Below, one piece after another: positions 57,301 through 63,274 of a stretch of DNA of 64,000 nt. Where the stretch lies: assembly GCA_963971405.1 (NCBI GenBank), contig OZ020486.1:35549419-35613418 (forward strand). The letters are read 5' to 3'. The notes below the pieces were generated by a model that saw nothing but the letters and a program-made list of their open reading frames with translations, ran no database searches and had not been told where the DNA came from. This DNA is from Psococerastis gibbosa. Its lineage: Eukaryota > Arthropoda > Insecta > Psocodea > Psocidae. Made by a program: the position numbers and the translations under genes. Every line of letters starts with the position of its first letter. The first letter of the stretch is position 1.

Positions 57301-59601
57301 AATTGCCTTGCATTCTTATGGCTGAAGGACAAACTCAAAATCCACTGAAAAACATCTATTCCCATAAACAAAATTAGAGGCTATGGAAAAAACTGGGCTT
57401 GGCGGGATCCGAACCCATGATCTACTCCTAACCGGGGCGTCGTCCAGCGGTTAAGACGACGCTCCGTTTTGGTCCTCTAATTTCGTTTACATCGAGGAGG
57501 TTACCTTTTCAACCAAAGTTAATTTGATGTCAGTGTTACGTATACCATATAATACTACATTGTATCTATTCCCATGCTATTGTGGTAGTTAGTCTAAGGG
57601 TAAGTCTAAGACTAGTCCAACAGGCGACTTTTGCTGAATAAGTCCTAAGATCGTTAGGAATCAGTCACCTCAGCTTCAAGCGAGTATTTGTGAAATGTAC
57701 ATTATGTACACGGTAGCTACCTAGCCTCGTACAAAATCCCTTTCAGCTCTGGCCTATCAAGTGTAGGGAGATTCCGCAAACCCTGCTTTTCCTCTAAGCT
57801 ATGTATGTAATAAAAAATAAAAAATACTTCATTATTTTCCCGAGCACAGCATCAACACACAAAACACTCTTGTGTTCCAAACAATGACGACCATGAATTT
57901 TTACTTATTAACTTATTTTTACTTTGACTGGACGTCATCTTGAAATCGTAGATTTGTCCTAAAGAGTGTTGATAACCATTATCGTAGATAATAATACGGG
58001 CTTTCAGTCAAATATGAATTCATTCTTCTGCGACCAACATTAACTGTGATATGAATTACATAAGGTTTCAATCGGCCGCCATCTTGTAACTAAATAGTGG
58101 ATCTAACTGGTTAAAAAACTCGATCAAGACACTTATATGATCAATTTTTGTGCCAAGTTTCATCAAAATCGGATAATATTTACGGAAGTTAGAGTGTTTC
58201 CTAAAATCGATATACATGTATTGTATAGAGTGTTTCCTAAAATCGATATACATATATTGTATATATATAACATTTTGAACGATGGGTGGTTTTAGGCTCA
58301 GGGGGTCATGAAATGAAAATTTGTGATGAAATTTTCCGGAAGTCGAACATTGGTCGCCATCTCAATAGAATAATAGATAGATGAATCTCCCTAAAATAAC
58401 CTAGCTAAAGAGTCCAAAAGTGGGTAAGTGGCATTGATAACTTACAGAGCAATAACTTACGGTTACAGGTGTGATGCGTAAGCAATTGAGCAGTACCTTT
58501 ACCACTACCCGGCAGCGCTCTATTAGTGGTAGTGATTCATCCCAAACGTCTACGCCAGTTAATCTACAACCAATCACTGGATCTCTCGCTCTGTTTCAAG
58601 GACGGGAATCATTTGGTATGTAAGCTATTTAACCCCAAATTTGCATCACTGTAAATGTTATATTTTCCGGTATAAAAAAGTTGAATCATGATCACCAACA
58701 ATAACTAACTGCTGCACAATATTTGATTTTGTTATTTTAAATGAACGCTTTTATTTCCTCTCCAGGATACGATTCAGCTGTTGGCTCATCAGCAACATTC
58801 AGTTCACCTCCAAGAAATACGACGACTCCTTCCGTATGCTCCAGCAGTGACCGTGACTTTTGTAGTTCCCCCCCTTCCTGGACTTCATCTCCTCCCATGT
58901 CACCTCCACTCTCTCCGTCCTCCATCTCCACTATGGACTATATCGCAGACGACACGTCAAGTACGTCCACTATCGGCAGAAGTTCATTAACCAAGTCTCC
59001 TGCTCGAGAACATTCATCCGAAGAGACTACTTCTACCACAACAACAATAAAAAGAACACAAGTTAAATCAAGGGACGTAGCAAAAGTAACATTCACAAAA
59101 ACTGAAGATAAAAGTGCTGCTACTAAATCAATAACCAAGGATTTATACCAAAGAGTTCACTCGCTGGTAGGTGGAGGGGCTCAAGATAGTGTACCAAGAA
59201 GTGCAAGTTCTAGTCACCTTACACCAAGAAAATCGGAAATTGAACCGCCAGATACTAATGAATGGAGTAGGCGAGTTACAACGAGTATATCTAACATTGG
59301 TGGAGCTGTCATGAGATCAAAGACCGCTGATATTGAGAGGATGCTGAAAATCAAACCGGAGACAAAAAAGACTTCCAAAATTAGCAAGACTGAGGTGAAG
59401 CCTCTTGAAAAGTCATCCAGTAAAGTAATTGAAAGTGAAGATAAAAAGAAATACACGAAAAGAAGATACACAGAGAGCAGGCATCAAACAAAAACCCTGG
59501 TTGAACCAATTGAGTCCTCTAGTTCCGCCCAAACAAGAATGCAGCCTGTTTGGAAAAGGCGAGAATTAATATCAAGCCCTCTTAAAGACAGTGAATCTTA
59601 G
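34642..59601 (+). CDS. ARHGAP6: RhoGAP of the ARHGAP6/ARHGAP36 family, 14 coding exons, 1,472 aa
   Basis: A GTPase-activating protein expected to stimulate GTP hydrolysis by Rho-family proteins (human ARHGAP6 acts on RhoA and remodels actin). Fourteen exons join in phase with consensus splice sites: 34642-36318, 42033-42189, 43194-43301, 45457-45662, 49407-49619, 50066-50216, 50421-50564, 50853-51034, 52349-52449, 54551-54739, 55915-56085, 57150-57286, 58469-58615 and 58766-59601. The RhoGAP domain spans about residues 655-946. It has the arginine finger R777 in GIFRVSSSKKRVRQ, K814 and R818 in LLKEYFRDLPEPLL, and N898/N906 in NNLATLFAPNIL. A linker of about 90 residues interrupts the domain between FGVSL and the IPNIV block, as in human ARHGAP6. 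The start ATG has context AACATGG and an upstream in-frame stop. Non-catalytic N- and C-terminal regions are long and rich in S, T, K and R. Drosophila RhoGAP102A is the probable fly counterpart (from memory). Introns carry many transposons. Confidence 0.92.
36682..37820. mobile_element. Long-TIR DNA transposon in intron 1
   Basis: Terminal inverted repeats of about 240 bp (left 36,682-36,925, right 37,579-37,820) begin CTGTTCGCCCAGAAAAG and are flanked by TA, as for Tc1/mariner-type insertion. The 650-bp interior has a 104-codon frame (37,201-37,515) with no DDE/D motif, so the copy is non-autonomous. Confidence 0.85.
38621..39215 (+). repeat. GTCTG-type repeat in intron 1
   Basis: TTGCTTTCTAATTTATACGT start, GTCTGTCTGTCTG array at about 38,750-38,772 and GGGCAAACTACTCGGTCG. 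It ends truncated after GGTTTTGTACAAAAAAATGG. It is the cleanest copy for the 5' half of the family. Confidence 0.8.
39260..40300. other. Intron 1 interior, nothing identified
   Basis: AT-rich with no recognisable repeat, exon or RNA. Confidence 0.5.
40313..40985. mobile_element. Long inverted-repeat element in intron 1 with nested C-run element
   Basis: The arms match imperfectly over more than 100 bp: GTCCCACCCCCTTAGC..GTTATTATTGGGAATATTG on the left against the reversed right arm GTGCCACCCCCTAAC..GTTATTACATAGGGAATATTG, and further in AGGTCTGCATAGGCG against AGGTCTGCATAGACG. A C-run element sits in the centre. Confidence 0.7.
40659..40858. mobile_element. C-run element, copy 3
   Basis: GACGAATACAGGGGGGAGGG on the left and AAATGGGATGCAACCGTCCC on the right. 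A C run of about 14 lies near 40,815. Nested between the arms of the element at 40,313-40,985. Confidence 0.65.
41088..41395 (+). mobile_element. SINE family B, 5'-truncated, with foreign insertion
   Basis: Starts at the tRNA-like module (ACATGTAGAGTAGTGGTAC, B box GGTTCGACTCC), runs through the CCGGGCC and AGTTGAGTGTAAG tail, is interrupted at about 41,238-41,333 by unrelated sequence containing ACGGCCGTGAAAGCGCCGCC, and resumes GGTTGGCTTAGTAATGGAAC. The left body of the complete copy is absent. Confidence 0.75.
41439..41782. mobile_element. hAT-like CAGTGGCGGATCC element hosting a MITE
   Basis: Ends CAGTGGCGGATCCA and, reversed, CAAGGGCGGATTCAT. The flanks CTAGTAGC (41,431-41,438) and CTAGTAAC (41,783-41,790) give an 8-bp duplication with one mismatch. 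C runs lie near both ends (about 41,477 and 41,744). A 132-bp palindromic MITE interrupts it. Confidence 0.85.
41578..41709. mobile_element. GGCGGGG palindromic MITE, copy 3
   Basis: GGCGGGGTTTCCACATACG to CGTAGGTGGAAACCCCACC, with 3-bp duplication ATA at 41,575-41,577 and 41,710-41,712. Core TGATGTGGTAGCAGACATT. Confidence 0.88.
41922..41987. mobile_element. Miniature GGCGC palindrome, 66 bp, near exon 2
   Basis: GGCGCATATTCCACCTACG with arm TCAATAGT..ACTATTGA and end GTAGGTGAAAAAGGGCC. It is a reduced relative of the same family, ending 45 bp before exon 2. The flanks TAA and TTA do not match exactly. Confidence 0.6.
42033..42189 (+). CDS. ARHGAP6: RhoGAP exon 2 (residues 560-612)
   Basis: Acceptor GGTTTCAG/GGC, donor TTCAG/GTATCC, phase 0 to phase 1. 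Encodes QLSEIERRLLQKVAVAKLQA and LNLGCNVRIPS, an amphipathic helical block just before the RhoGAP domain that is characteristic of the ARHGAP6/36 group. Confidence 0.93.
42385..42805. mobile_element. Foldback element in intron 2, about 420 bp
   Basis: The left arm GGCAATTCCACCGGCGAATT..CTTATCTATTA is mirrored on the right (TAATAGATAAGTTAAG..AATTCGCCGGTGAAATTGCC), with arms of about 130 bp. The centre repeats ATATGGTAGCAGACATCATT in inverted form, akin to the GGTAGCAGACATT core of the GGCGGGG MITEs. Confidence 0.8.
43194..43301 (+). CDS. ARHGAP6: RhoGAP exon 3 (residues 612-648)
   Basis: Acceptor TTTTTTCAG/AGA, donor AAAAAG/GTGGGC, phase 1 to phase 1. It encodes a strongly basic segment PKPKRRAHLLKRKAITTSFF, possibly a phosphoinositide or nuclear-import determinant. 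Symmetric phase means it could be skipped without a frameshift. Confidence 0.88.
43387..43655. mobile_element. Palindrome in intron 3, about 268 bp
   Basis: GAAGAACCAGTAGAATCCGG mirrors CCGGATTCTACTGGTTCTTC, and TCCAAACGTTTCGTCAACAT mirrors ATGTTGACGAAACGTTTGGA. The arms are about 120 bp and the spacer is under 30 bp. A single-arm relative lies at 55,780-55,892. Another fragment (ACGGCCGTGAAAGC) is inside the SINE B copy near 41,260. Confidence 0.85.
43957..43984. repeat. Poly-T run in intron 3
   Basis: An uninterrupted T run of about 24, preceded by a C run near 43,925. Confidence 0.65.
44800..45045 (+). pseudogene. LINE ORF2 C-terminal remnant in intron 3
   Basis: Open frame reads KIRAHWIGHLLRLENFVSC, IIEGTIEGVNRPGHPRNEYL and then KRACQYRGEWRHL. 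The H-W-x-G-H-L-x-R and E-G-x(4)-G-x-P-R-x-x-Y blocks are the classic post-RT end of non-LTR retrotransposons. It is in the sense direction of the host gene. Confidence 0.75.
45045..45131. mobile_element. TACCCGACCACGATAGGATG MITE, short copy
   Basis: CTACCCGACCACGATAGGAT and GGCACTTGGAACAC are mirrored by GTGTTCCAAGTGCCGGGTAG. About 87 bp, directly following the LINE remnant. Confidence 0.7.
45457..45662 (+). CDS. ARHGAP6: RhoGAP exon 4 (residues 648-716)
   Basis: Acceptor ATTTCAG/ATG, donor GAAGAG/GTAGGC, phase 1 to 0. Begins the RhoGAP domain with MVFGVSLSQCVENERVSRL and continues into a serine-rich linker within the domain (RSSFSSLVEPRLLEE). Confidence 0.92.
46094..46380. mobile_element. 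CGAGGCGATTATAATACCGG foldback, intact, in intron 4
   Basis: The left arm GTGGCGATTATAATACCGG..AAATTATCTTGTTTACATTT is mirrored on the right down to CCCCGGTATTATTTTCGCC. The centre is ATTAAATAAATACCGGTATTTATTTAAT. It is the uninterrupted form of the element at 18,797. Confidence 0.88.
46680..47060. other. GC-rich island in intron 4, unexplained
   Basis: The CCTCC/GCCGC-rich sequence (for example GCCTCCTCCGCCGTTGTGG and CGCCACCGCCTCCACTACC) stands out in an AT-rich intron. Overlapping frames on both strands show no recognised domain. It may be an unrecognised LINE 3' UTR or 5' region. I cannot assign it. Confidence 0.4.
48135..48274. mobile_element. GGCGGGG palindromic MITE, copy 4
   Basis: GGCGGGGATTCCACCAACAT to ATGTTGG-type complement ending GGAATCCCCGCC. 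140 bp with 3-bp duplication TAA at 48,132-48,134 and 48,275-48,277. The two arms match almost perfectly, suggesting recent mobility. Confidence 0.9.
48440..48891 (-). pseudogene. RTE-like LINE C-terminal remnant in intron 4
   Basis: The minus-strand frame reads LTQKMRERRLGWHVQRRDE, then RPRGRPKMTLHRKIEYDLRT and DALNRVIGERRC. The M-R-E-R-R-L-x-W-x-x-H and R-P-R-G-R-P-K blocks end RTE-type ORF2 proteins. It lacks the reverse transcriptase itself. Confidence 0.78.
48896..49254. mobile_element. TTAA-flanked GC-rich element in intron 4
   Basis: Inverted ends GTCTGCCCACTACACCGTATC.. and the reversed right end GTCTGCCCACAACACCGTATC extend about 35 bp. TTAA lies at 48,892-48,895 and 49,255-49,258. 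The interior has a CACACGGGCAT tandem duplication and many CG dinucleotides. It is inserted at the edge of the RTE remnant. There is no transposase. Confidence 0.8.
49407..49619 (+). CDS. ARHGAP6: RhoGAP exon 5 (residues 717-787), arginine finger
   Basis: Acceptor CTATTTCAG/AGT, donor GTCAA/GTAGGT, phase 0 to 0. The first half is linker (AGSSESLGGSVPGLLDSLS). The second half resumes the fold with IPNIVSACLRHIEDYGLHTLG and the catalytic loop IFRVSSSKKRVRQ containing R777. Skipping would keep the frame but destroy catalysis. Confidence 0.95.
50066..50216 (+). CDS. ARHGAP6: RhoGAP exon 6 (residues 788-838)
   Basis: Acceptor AATTTTAG/CTT, donor CTCAGA/GTAAGT, phase 0 to 1. Encodes LREDFDSGKESTIGED followed by DIATLLKEYFRDLPEPLL, the helix with K814 and R818 that contacts the GTPase switch region in known RhoGAPs. 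Confidence 0.95.
50421..50564 (+). CDS. ARHGAP6: RhoGAP exon 7 (residues 838-886)
   Basis: Acceptor CTGTTTCAG/AGA, donor TCGG/GTAAGC, phase 1 to 1. Encodes LQHLIQLLPVANRDTLWTLL and TFLTLVASNCDD, the central helices of the domain. Confidence 0.95.
50853..51034 (+). CDS. ARHGAP6: RhoGAP exon 8 (residues 886-946)
   Basis: Acceptor TTCTGTTCAG/GTG, donor TTCTCC/GTAAGT, phase 1 to 0. Contains NKMDSNNLATLFAPNIL with the conserved asparagines, and ends the domain with VVRTMIDHNKGLFS. Confidence 0.95.
51084..51470. mobile_element. GGGGCTGTCCATTA-ended element in intron 8
   Basis: The left end GGGGCTGTCCATTATCACGT and the reversed right end AGGGGTTATCCATTAATCACG bound about 387 bp rich in G runs (51,113, 51,155 and 51,409). 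It starts 50 bp after exon 8. It is non-coding. Confidence 0.65.
51780..51881. mobile_element. GGCGCAAAT palindromic MITE, copy 5 (short)
   Basis: GGCGCAAATTCCATCGACC to ATATTTGCGCC with core TTGACGTGGTAGCAGACATT mirrored. 102 bp with 3-bp duplication TAA at 51,777-51,779 and 51,882-51,884. Confidence 0.87.
52349..52449 (+). CDS. ARHGAP6: RhoGAP exon 9 (residues 947-980)
   Basis: Acceptor AATTTTAG/ATA, donor GACGA/GTGAGT, phase 0 to 2. Encodes ITAELLDEVYVHMMDSHPEA and LDQLLRKRDSS, the helix after the GAP core; the pattern matches the same region of ARHGAP6. Confidence 0.93.
52460..54530. other. Intron 9 interior
   Basis: Two kilobases of AT-rich sequence. The only recognised item is the MITE-like element at 53,395-53,530. 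No conserved element or RNA was seen. Confidence 0.5.
53395..53530. mobile_element. TACCCGACCACG MITE, copy in intron 9
   Basis: TACTACCCGACCACGCACGA, TAGGATGACATTTGAAACAC and, on the right, GTGTTCCAAAT.. with TGTTCCAAATGTCATCCTAG. The inverted ends are diverged and the centre is AT-rich. Confidence 0.65.
54551..54739 (+). CDS. ARHGAP6: RhoGAP exon 10 (residues 980-1042)
   Basis: Acceptor CTATTTCTAG/TGC, donor CTTAG/GTAGAA, phase 2 to 2. An acidic and serine-rich segment (EDPDSGVLEEVGTGSESSS) ends with REQFLHANAGFDIYNLEPKL. Phase-symmetric, so skipping would preserve the frame. Confidence 0.9.
55005..55090. mobile_element. TACCCGACCACG MITE, copy in intron 10
   Basis: CTACTACCCGACCACGATAG and AATGACATTTGAAACACGC on the left, GTTATCCTATCCTGGTTAGG on the right. 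86 bp. Confidence 0.65.
55780..55892 (+). repeat. Single arm of the intron 3 palindrome family, abutting exon 11
   Basis: TGCTTTCACGACCGGAGTTA, AAGCAGTAGAATC, CTTCCAAACATCTGCGGTGA and CATCTTCAGTGGAA align with the palindrome at 43,387-43,655. It ends about 23 bp before exon 11, so the branch-point region of this intron may lie in it. Confidence 0.7.
55915..56085 (+). CDS. ARHGAP6: RhoGAP exon 11 (residues 1043-1099), GC donor
   Basis: Acceptor GGTTGTAG/GCA. The donor that keeps phase is TTGAG/GCAAGT, a GC-AG intron with otherwise perfect consensus. The alternative GT four bases downstream (CAA/GTAAAT) would put exon 12 out of frame at once (TGG GAT TAT TAA). Encodes RQRERRRERGSVSKKKW, then VSSMDQLHVIDSKNSEDEDH. 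Phase 2 to 2. Confidence 0.85.
56095..57140. other. Intron 11 interior, nothing identified
   Basis: No repeat or exon recognised. Confidence 0.5.
57150..57286 (+). CDS. ARHGAP6: RhoGAP exon 12 (residues 1100-1145)
   Basis: Acceptor ACTTTTCAG/TGG, donor CATAG/GTAATG, phase 2 to 1. Encodes GIIKASLTIPTSSFTLNL and DDSDIDIPFIED. Confidence 0.9.
57367..57560. mobile_element. SINE A inverted fusion in intron 12
   Basis: The left half is the minus-strand tail start and tRNA-like module (AACTGGGCTTGGCGGGATCC to AACCGGGGCGTCGTC). It joins at the anticodon-stem palindrome to a plus-strand remnant (CAGCGGTTAAGACGACGC) that skips most of the module and continues into a plus-strand tail (CCTCTAATTTCG..GAGGAGGTTACC). 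Two half-copies meet head to head. Confidence 0.75.
57915..58330 (+). repeat. GGCCGCCATCTTG repeat, copy 2, in intron 12
   Basis: Same order of blocks as 26,270-26,650. It includes a tandem duplication of a 36-bp unit GAGTGTTTCCTAAAATCGAT.. at 58,192-58,227 and 58,228-58,263, with only one base differing between copies. Confidence 0.75.
58469..58615 (+). CDS. ARHGAP6: RhoGAP exon 13 (residues 1146-1194)
   Basis: Acceptor GGTTACAG/GTG, donor TTTG/GTATGT, phase 1 to 1. A Ser/Thr-rich segment (RKQLSSTFTTTRQRSISGSD) with R-x-R-S-x-S type basophilic kinase sites. It ends GSLALFQGRESFG. Confidence 0.9.
58766..59601 (+). CDS. ARHGAP6: RhoGAP exon 14 (residues 1195-1472, stop)
   Basis: Acceptor TCCTCTCCAG/GAT. 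It encodes a low-complexity C-terminal tail: YDSAVGSSATFSSPPRNTTT, a SPPSWTSSPPMSPPLSPSS run with many S-P sites, then a basic region near the end (KKKYTKRRYTESRHQTKTL, PVWKRRELISSPLKDSES) before TAG. It is probably disordered and a target of proline-directed kinases or SH3 partners (inference). Confidence 0.92.
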
Positions 59602-60814
59602 AGTGTAGTTAGAAAAATGGTGCAGGTCTACTAAATCACAAAATGTAAAGAAGTGCCTTATGCTAAAATACTTTCCCACACAATTAAATATATAATATTA
59701 TCTAATAATTCTAAGTATTATTTTATGATATTAGTTAGGGTTAGTCATTTCATTCAATGCGAAAGATCATGAGGAATTGAAAGGGTCAAACTGAGATACA
59801 CGGTATCATCATGGAAAATAGAACTTCTAATTTCAATCCTTCTGATGCTTTTGGAGAACGAAAAATGTCAGTATGTATCAACGTACTATTTAATAGACGA
59901 GGCAGAATTTCTCCTTAGCTGTGCAGTAGGGTTGCCAGGTGTGCGGTTTTTCGTACCTCTGTCCGATTAAAATGAAAATATATAAATGTTTGACCGTACA
60001 ATGCTCTGTACGGCTTTTTCGCTCGAGTGTACAAAAAAAATTTTCTGGAGGATAGAATGAAATAATTTTAAAAATGACAGTTACATAAATTAAAAATGTA
60101 GGCCTCTACTGTCATTTTACAATTGTATTTAAGTTACGGTAGGCTACGGCTAACTTGCTAGCTAGTAGAAAGCTCCTCAAAATTTATGACTAAATAAAAT
60201 TACGGTTATTTATAGAAAAATTTACACTAGATACTGACAATGACTCACTGCCCGGTTTTTATGTTTTGTAAATCTGGCAACCCTAGGCCTGTGCTAGGAT
60301 CAGCAAAATGAAAGCGTAAGCCTAAGTTTTAGGAAAATAGAGTTTAAAATGAGAAGAGGTGTGATGTGTGCAGGATGGACATTATGGCTATTGCCTATAA
60401 GGCCCATCATTAAACCAAATTTTTTTAAATTTGCCGCTTTTTTTACAAGGCGGTGGAAAATATACACAGAAAAAGTCATTATAGAAGGCTGCAGCGTCTT
60501 ATGTAGAAGAGGCAGTCCTTCGATTTTGACCTTGAATCTCCGATTGTTTACAAAATACAAATACAAACAATTAACAAAACCAATATTACCAAATAGTGTT
60601 GTAAATAGTTAAGTTAAGACTTTGCTGTTGTTTATTAGTTTATCAAATTAACTGTATATATTGTGTAAAATAAAATTAATATTCACAATTTAGGCAAAAT
60701 GAGCTGGAGCCCGCAACTACAGAACTCACTTTCTCCTAGGTGAAAGCTAGAAGAGCTAACTGTCAATTTCACGCTGTCGACTGATATCAGTACGTCTACG
60801 TTGTCTCGTTCAAG
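59602..60814. other. RhoGAP 3' UTR and spacer to SRD5A3
   Basis: No AATAAA directly follows the stop. The first canonical signals are at 60,193-60,198 and 60,669-60,674, so either a 3' UTR of about 600 bp or more, or a variant signal, is used. Open frames at 60,300-60,612 on both strands have no recognised content. A TATA or initiator for the next gene is not evident. Confidence 0.5.
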
Positions 60815-61142
60815 ATGGAATTAAACATTTTAAAAATTTTATTTGTCTTCATGACAATGTTTATTGTAGTAATTGGAAATTTAGTGAACTTTTTGGAAGA
60901 TAAATTACCATCCATAATTGCCCAGTCATTTCGATACGGAAAATTTTCTTACTCTGGAAGAACATCCTTTGCCCTGGTAGAAATACCTAAAAGCTGGTTC
61001 AAACATTTTTACGTATTTTCCAGTTTTTTAAGCTTATATGCATTATACATGGCTATCAATATTTATATTTTTAACGCCGATGTGCCACATGAACTTACTC
61101 AAAGTTTGAATCTTTTGGGAGGAGACTCAAGACAATCAACTG
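60815..61142 (+). CDS. SRD5A3: SRD5A3 exon 1 (residues 1-109)
   Basis: Begins MELNILKILFVFMTMFIVVI, a first membrane segment, then FRYGKFSYSGRTSFALVEIP and KSWFKHFYVFSSFLSLYALY, a second membrane segment. Donor CAACTG/GTAAGT, phase 1. Confidence 0.95.
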
Positions 61143-62696
61143 GTAAGTAGCGGCCTAGAGCAGATTTTTAATAATTGAGCCATTAATGACAAGATGAATT
61201 AGGGCTATCATCGGTCCTGCAATGCCTTGCTTTTAAGTGAGTTGGATGATGTAGTCACGATTTAGGCAGGAATAAGTTTGTTCAGGCCCTCTGCCTGCTT
61301 TTGGCTTAGCCAAGTGGCCGTAATATAATAATTATTAAAGAAAGAACACAATGGGCCAAGATTTTACCCTTGCGGTACAGATGAGTTATGACTTCAAAAT
61401 CAACTAAATCAAAAACTTTACCTTTACGATAGTCTGTTTAGGCTATGCGAAGTCAAATTAAAGCCTATTATCAAAGCTTAAAATAAGTTCTTCCGCAAAC
61501 TTTATTAATTAGTTACTGTTTAATCTGTTACTCATGAAACCGTTCTGGTGGCGTGCTCGGAGATTAGCGATTTTACTGTTGATTTTTTTTGGACAAAATT
61601 GACTAGAAATGTACTTGGGGGCAGTTAAGTTGGGATATGGCGTCATTTGATTAGAATCAATAAGAAGAATCCTACTTCTGCACCGAGTACCACGCATACC
61701 CAGTCTTCTTATTAACTGTAAGCTAAGATTCAATCTCGACTGGTTTTATATTAAATTCCTTGCTTTGTAGTTGATCCGCTATCAGTGCTTATTTGCCTAA
61801 CCTTGATGTCTCTGCAATCGATACGCCGGTTCTATGAAACATGGTTCGTGAGTGTTTTTTCGAAAGGAAAGATGAACCTGTCTCATTACTTGGTTGGCTT
61901 CATACATTACTGGGGAGCTATTTCAGTATTATTTACTGAAGCTAAAGGCTTCGGCAACGGCACCGGTAAGACCTATCAGAAATTGCTAACTAGGCCTACC
62001 TAACTAATGCGGAATACCATTTCGAGTAGCCTGCCTGCGCCATTTTGTTTCCCCCCACACGAAAAAATTTAAGAGCTGTAATAATTCCACCTAGTTTATG
62101 TCTAAGCTTGCAATTTTTAAGCAAATTGGAACCCTTATAAGTCCGATACGCTACACACTGTGAATTAACTTACATTGTTACATTTTCAGATAGCCTAGGC
62201 CTAGGACACTACATATATGTATTTTCATACTTCCTAATAGGTATTTGATGTTACAGAAATTTGATTTCCTTGGTTGTAAGATAATGTTGATATATATTTT
62301 TTTATAGGGAGGCTTTTTCACCTTCATTGGTCTCAATTTTCTATTTTCCACGTCGCAGGGGTGGCTGTCTTCACTTATGCATGGCATAACCAATTCAAAT
62401 GTGCCACTATTTTGGCAAATTTACGAAAAGATGCCCAAGGGAAAGTGGTTACAGAAGCTCACAAAATTCCCAAAGGAGGGCTTTTTGATCTCTTGTCTTC
62501 ACCTCATCTGACATGCGAGGTTCTGATTTACCTAGGATTGGCCGCCATTCTGCATCAAAGTGCCACATTTCCTTACGTATTCATTTGGGTTCTCGCTAAC
62601 CAAATGGAAGTAGCATTTCTCAATCATTGGTGGTACAAAAAAAACTTTAAAAATTACCCTAAGATGAAGAAAGCATTCATTCCTTACGTCTTATGA
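60815..62696 (+). CDS. SRD5A3: SRD5A3, polyprenol reductase, 3 exons, 303 aa
   Basis: NADPH-dependent reductase of the ER membrane that saturates the alpha-isoprene of polyprenol in the route to dolichol, the carrier for N-glycan assembly. Exons 60815-61142, 61771-61965 and 62308-62696 join in phase (1, 1). All donors and acceptors are consensus. Several hydrophobic stretches predict a multi-pass membrane protein. The last exon holds the steroid 5-alpha-reductase signature region: HLHWSQFSIFHVAGVAVFTY, AWHNQFKCATILANLRK (residues about 200-215), HKIPKGGLFDLLSSPHL, and a WYKKNFKNYPKMKKAF..PYVL end. The length is close to human SRD5A3 (318 aa), and the tail and the RRFYETWFVSVFS block (about 128-140) distinguish it from SRD5A1/2 and TECR. 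Start ATG in context AAGATGG. Confidence 0.95.
61771..61965 (+). CDS. SRD5A3: SRD5A3 exon 2 (residues 110-174)
   Basis: Acceptor TGCTTTGTAG/TTG, donor CACCG/GTAAGA. Encodes LICLTLMSLQSIRRFYETWF then VSVFSKGKMNLSHYLVGF. Confidence 0.95.
62308..62696 (+). CDS. SRD5A3: SRD5A3 exon 3 (residues 175-303, stop)
   Basis: Acceptor TTTTTTATAG/GGA. Carries the C-terminal reductase domain. The stop TGA at 62,694-62,696 overlaps an AATAAA. Confidence 0.95.
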
Positions 62697-62761
62697 ATAA
62701 AATATATTTTGGTACGAATACCATAGCTAAGTTACATTTGGCTTTGAGATTTTCGAATAAA
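62696..62761 (+). terminator. Candidate polyadenylation signals of SRD5A3
   Basis: AATAAA at 62,696-62,701 shares its first A with the stop codon. A second AATAAA is at 62,756-62,761. The second is the more ordinary choice, giving a 3' UTR of about 80 bp. Confidence 0.55.
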
Positions 62762-63274
62762 CAACGAATAATGCCATAATTAAGTCTTAACCATTTAGAT
62801 AAACGTATTCAATGATATATTTGGAAAAGATTAGAATTGTGACAGTTCGACCTGGCATCGAATAGTTATACTGTATCTACTAGGTTCATACATGTCTTGA
62901 CACGAGAGAAATACAAAATATAATAATTAGATAATAAAGAGGGAATTTATAATGACATGCATATACATTTGAAATGCAATCTATTATAGTTTCTAATAAA
63001 TAAGGCAGAAAAGTTTTAATATTGGTATTTGAATTAGGTGCACACATTCTCTCGTATGAGCCATGTGATACCATGAAGCTAAACTTATTGTGAGCGGCTC
63101 CTAACTGTTAGCTACGCATGCTCACCTGATCCACTCGAATATTTGAAGCATAAACGCCACGTTGTTTGAAGTGTCACCTCATTTAGTTATTGTTAGTGAC
63201 GTACGGAATGAGTCCGGTAAATCAAGGCAGCATATACGTCAAAAGAGGATACATATTATTTGACTAGTAATTTT
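62762..63274. other. Convergent spacer between SRD5A3 and MAGT1
   Basis: About 500 bp of AT-rich sequence between the two stop codons, with no exon, RNA or recognised repeat. Confidence 0.6.

Noticed and set aside
58737-59471. Minus-strand frames across RhoGAP exon 14
   Set aside because: Antisense shadows of a low-complexity coding exon.
60300-60612. Two opposite 87-88 codon frames between RhoGAP and SRD5A3
   Set aside because: Mirror-image open frames in AT-rich sequence, with no homology or splice signals.
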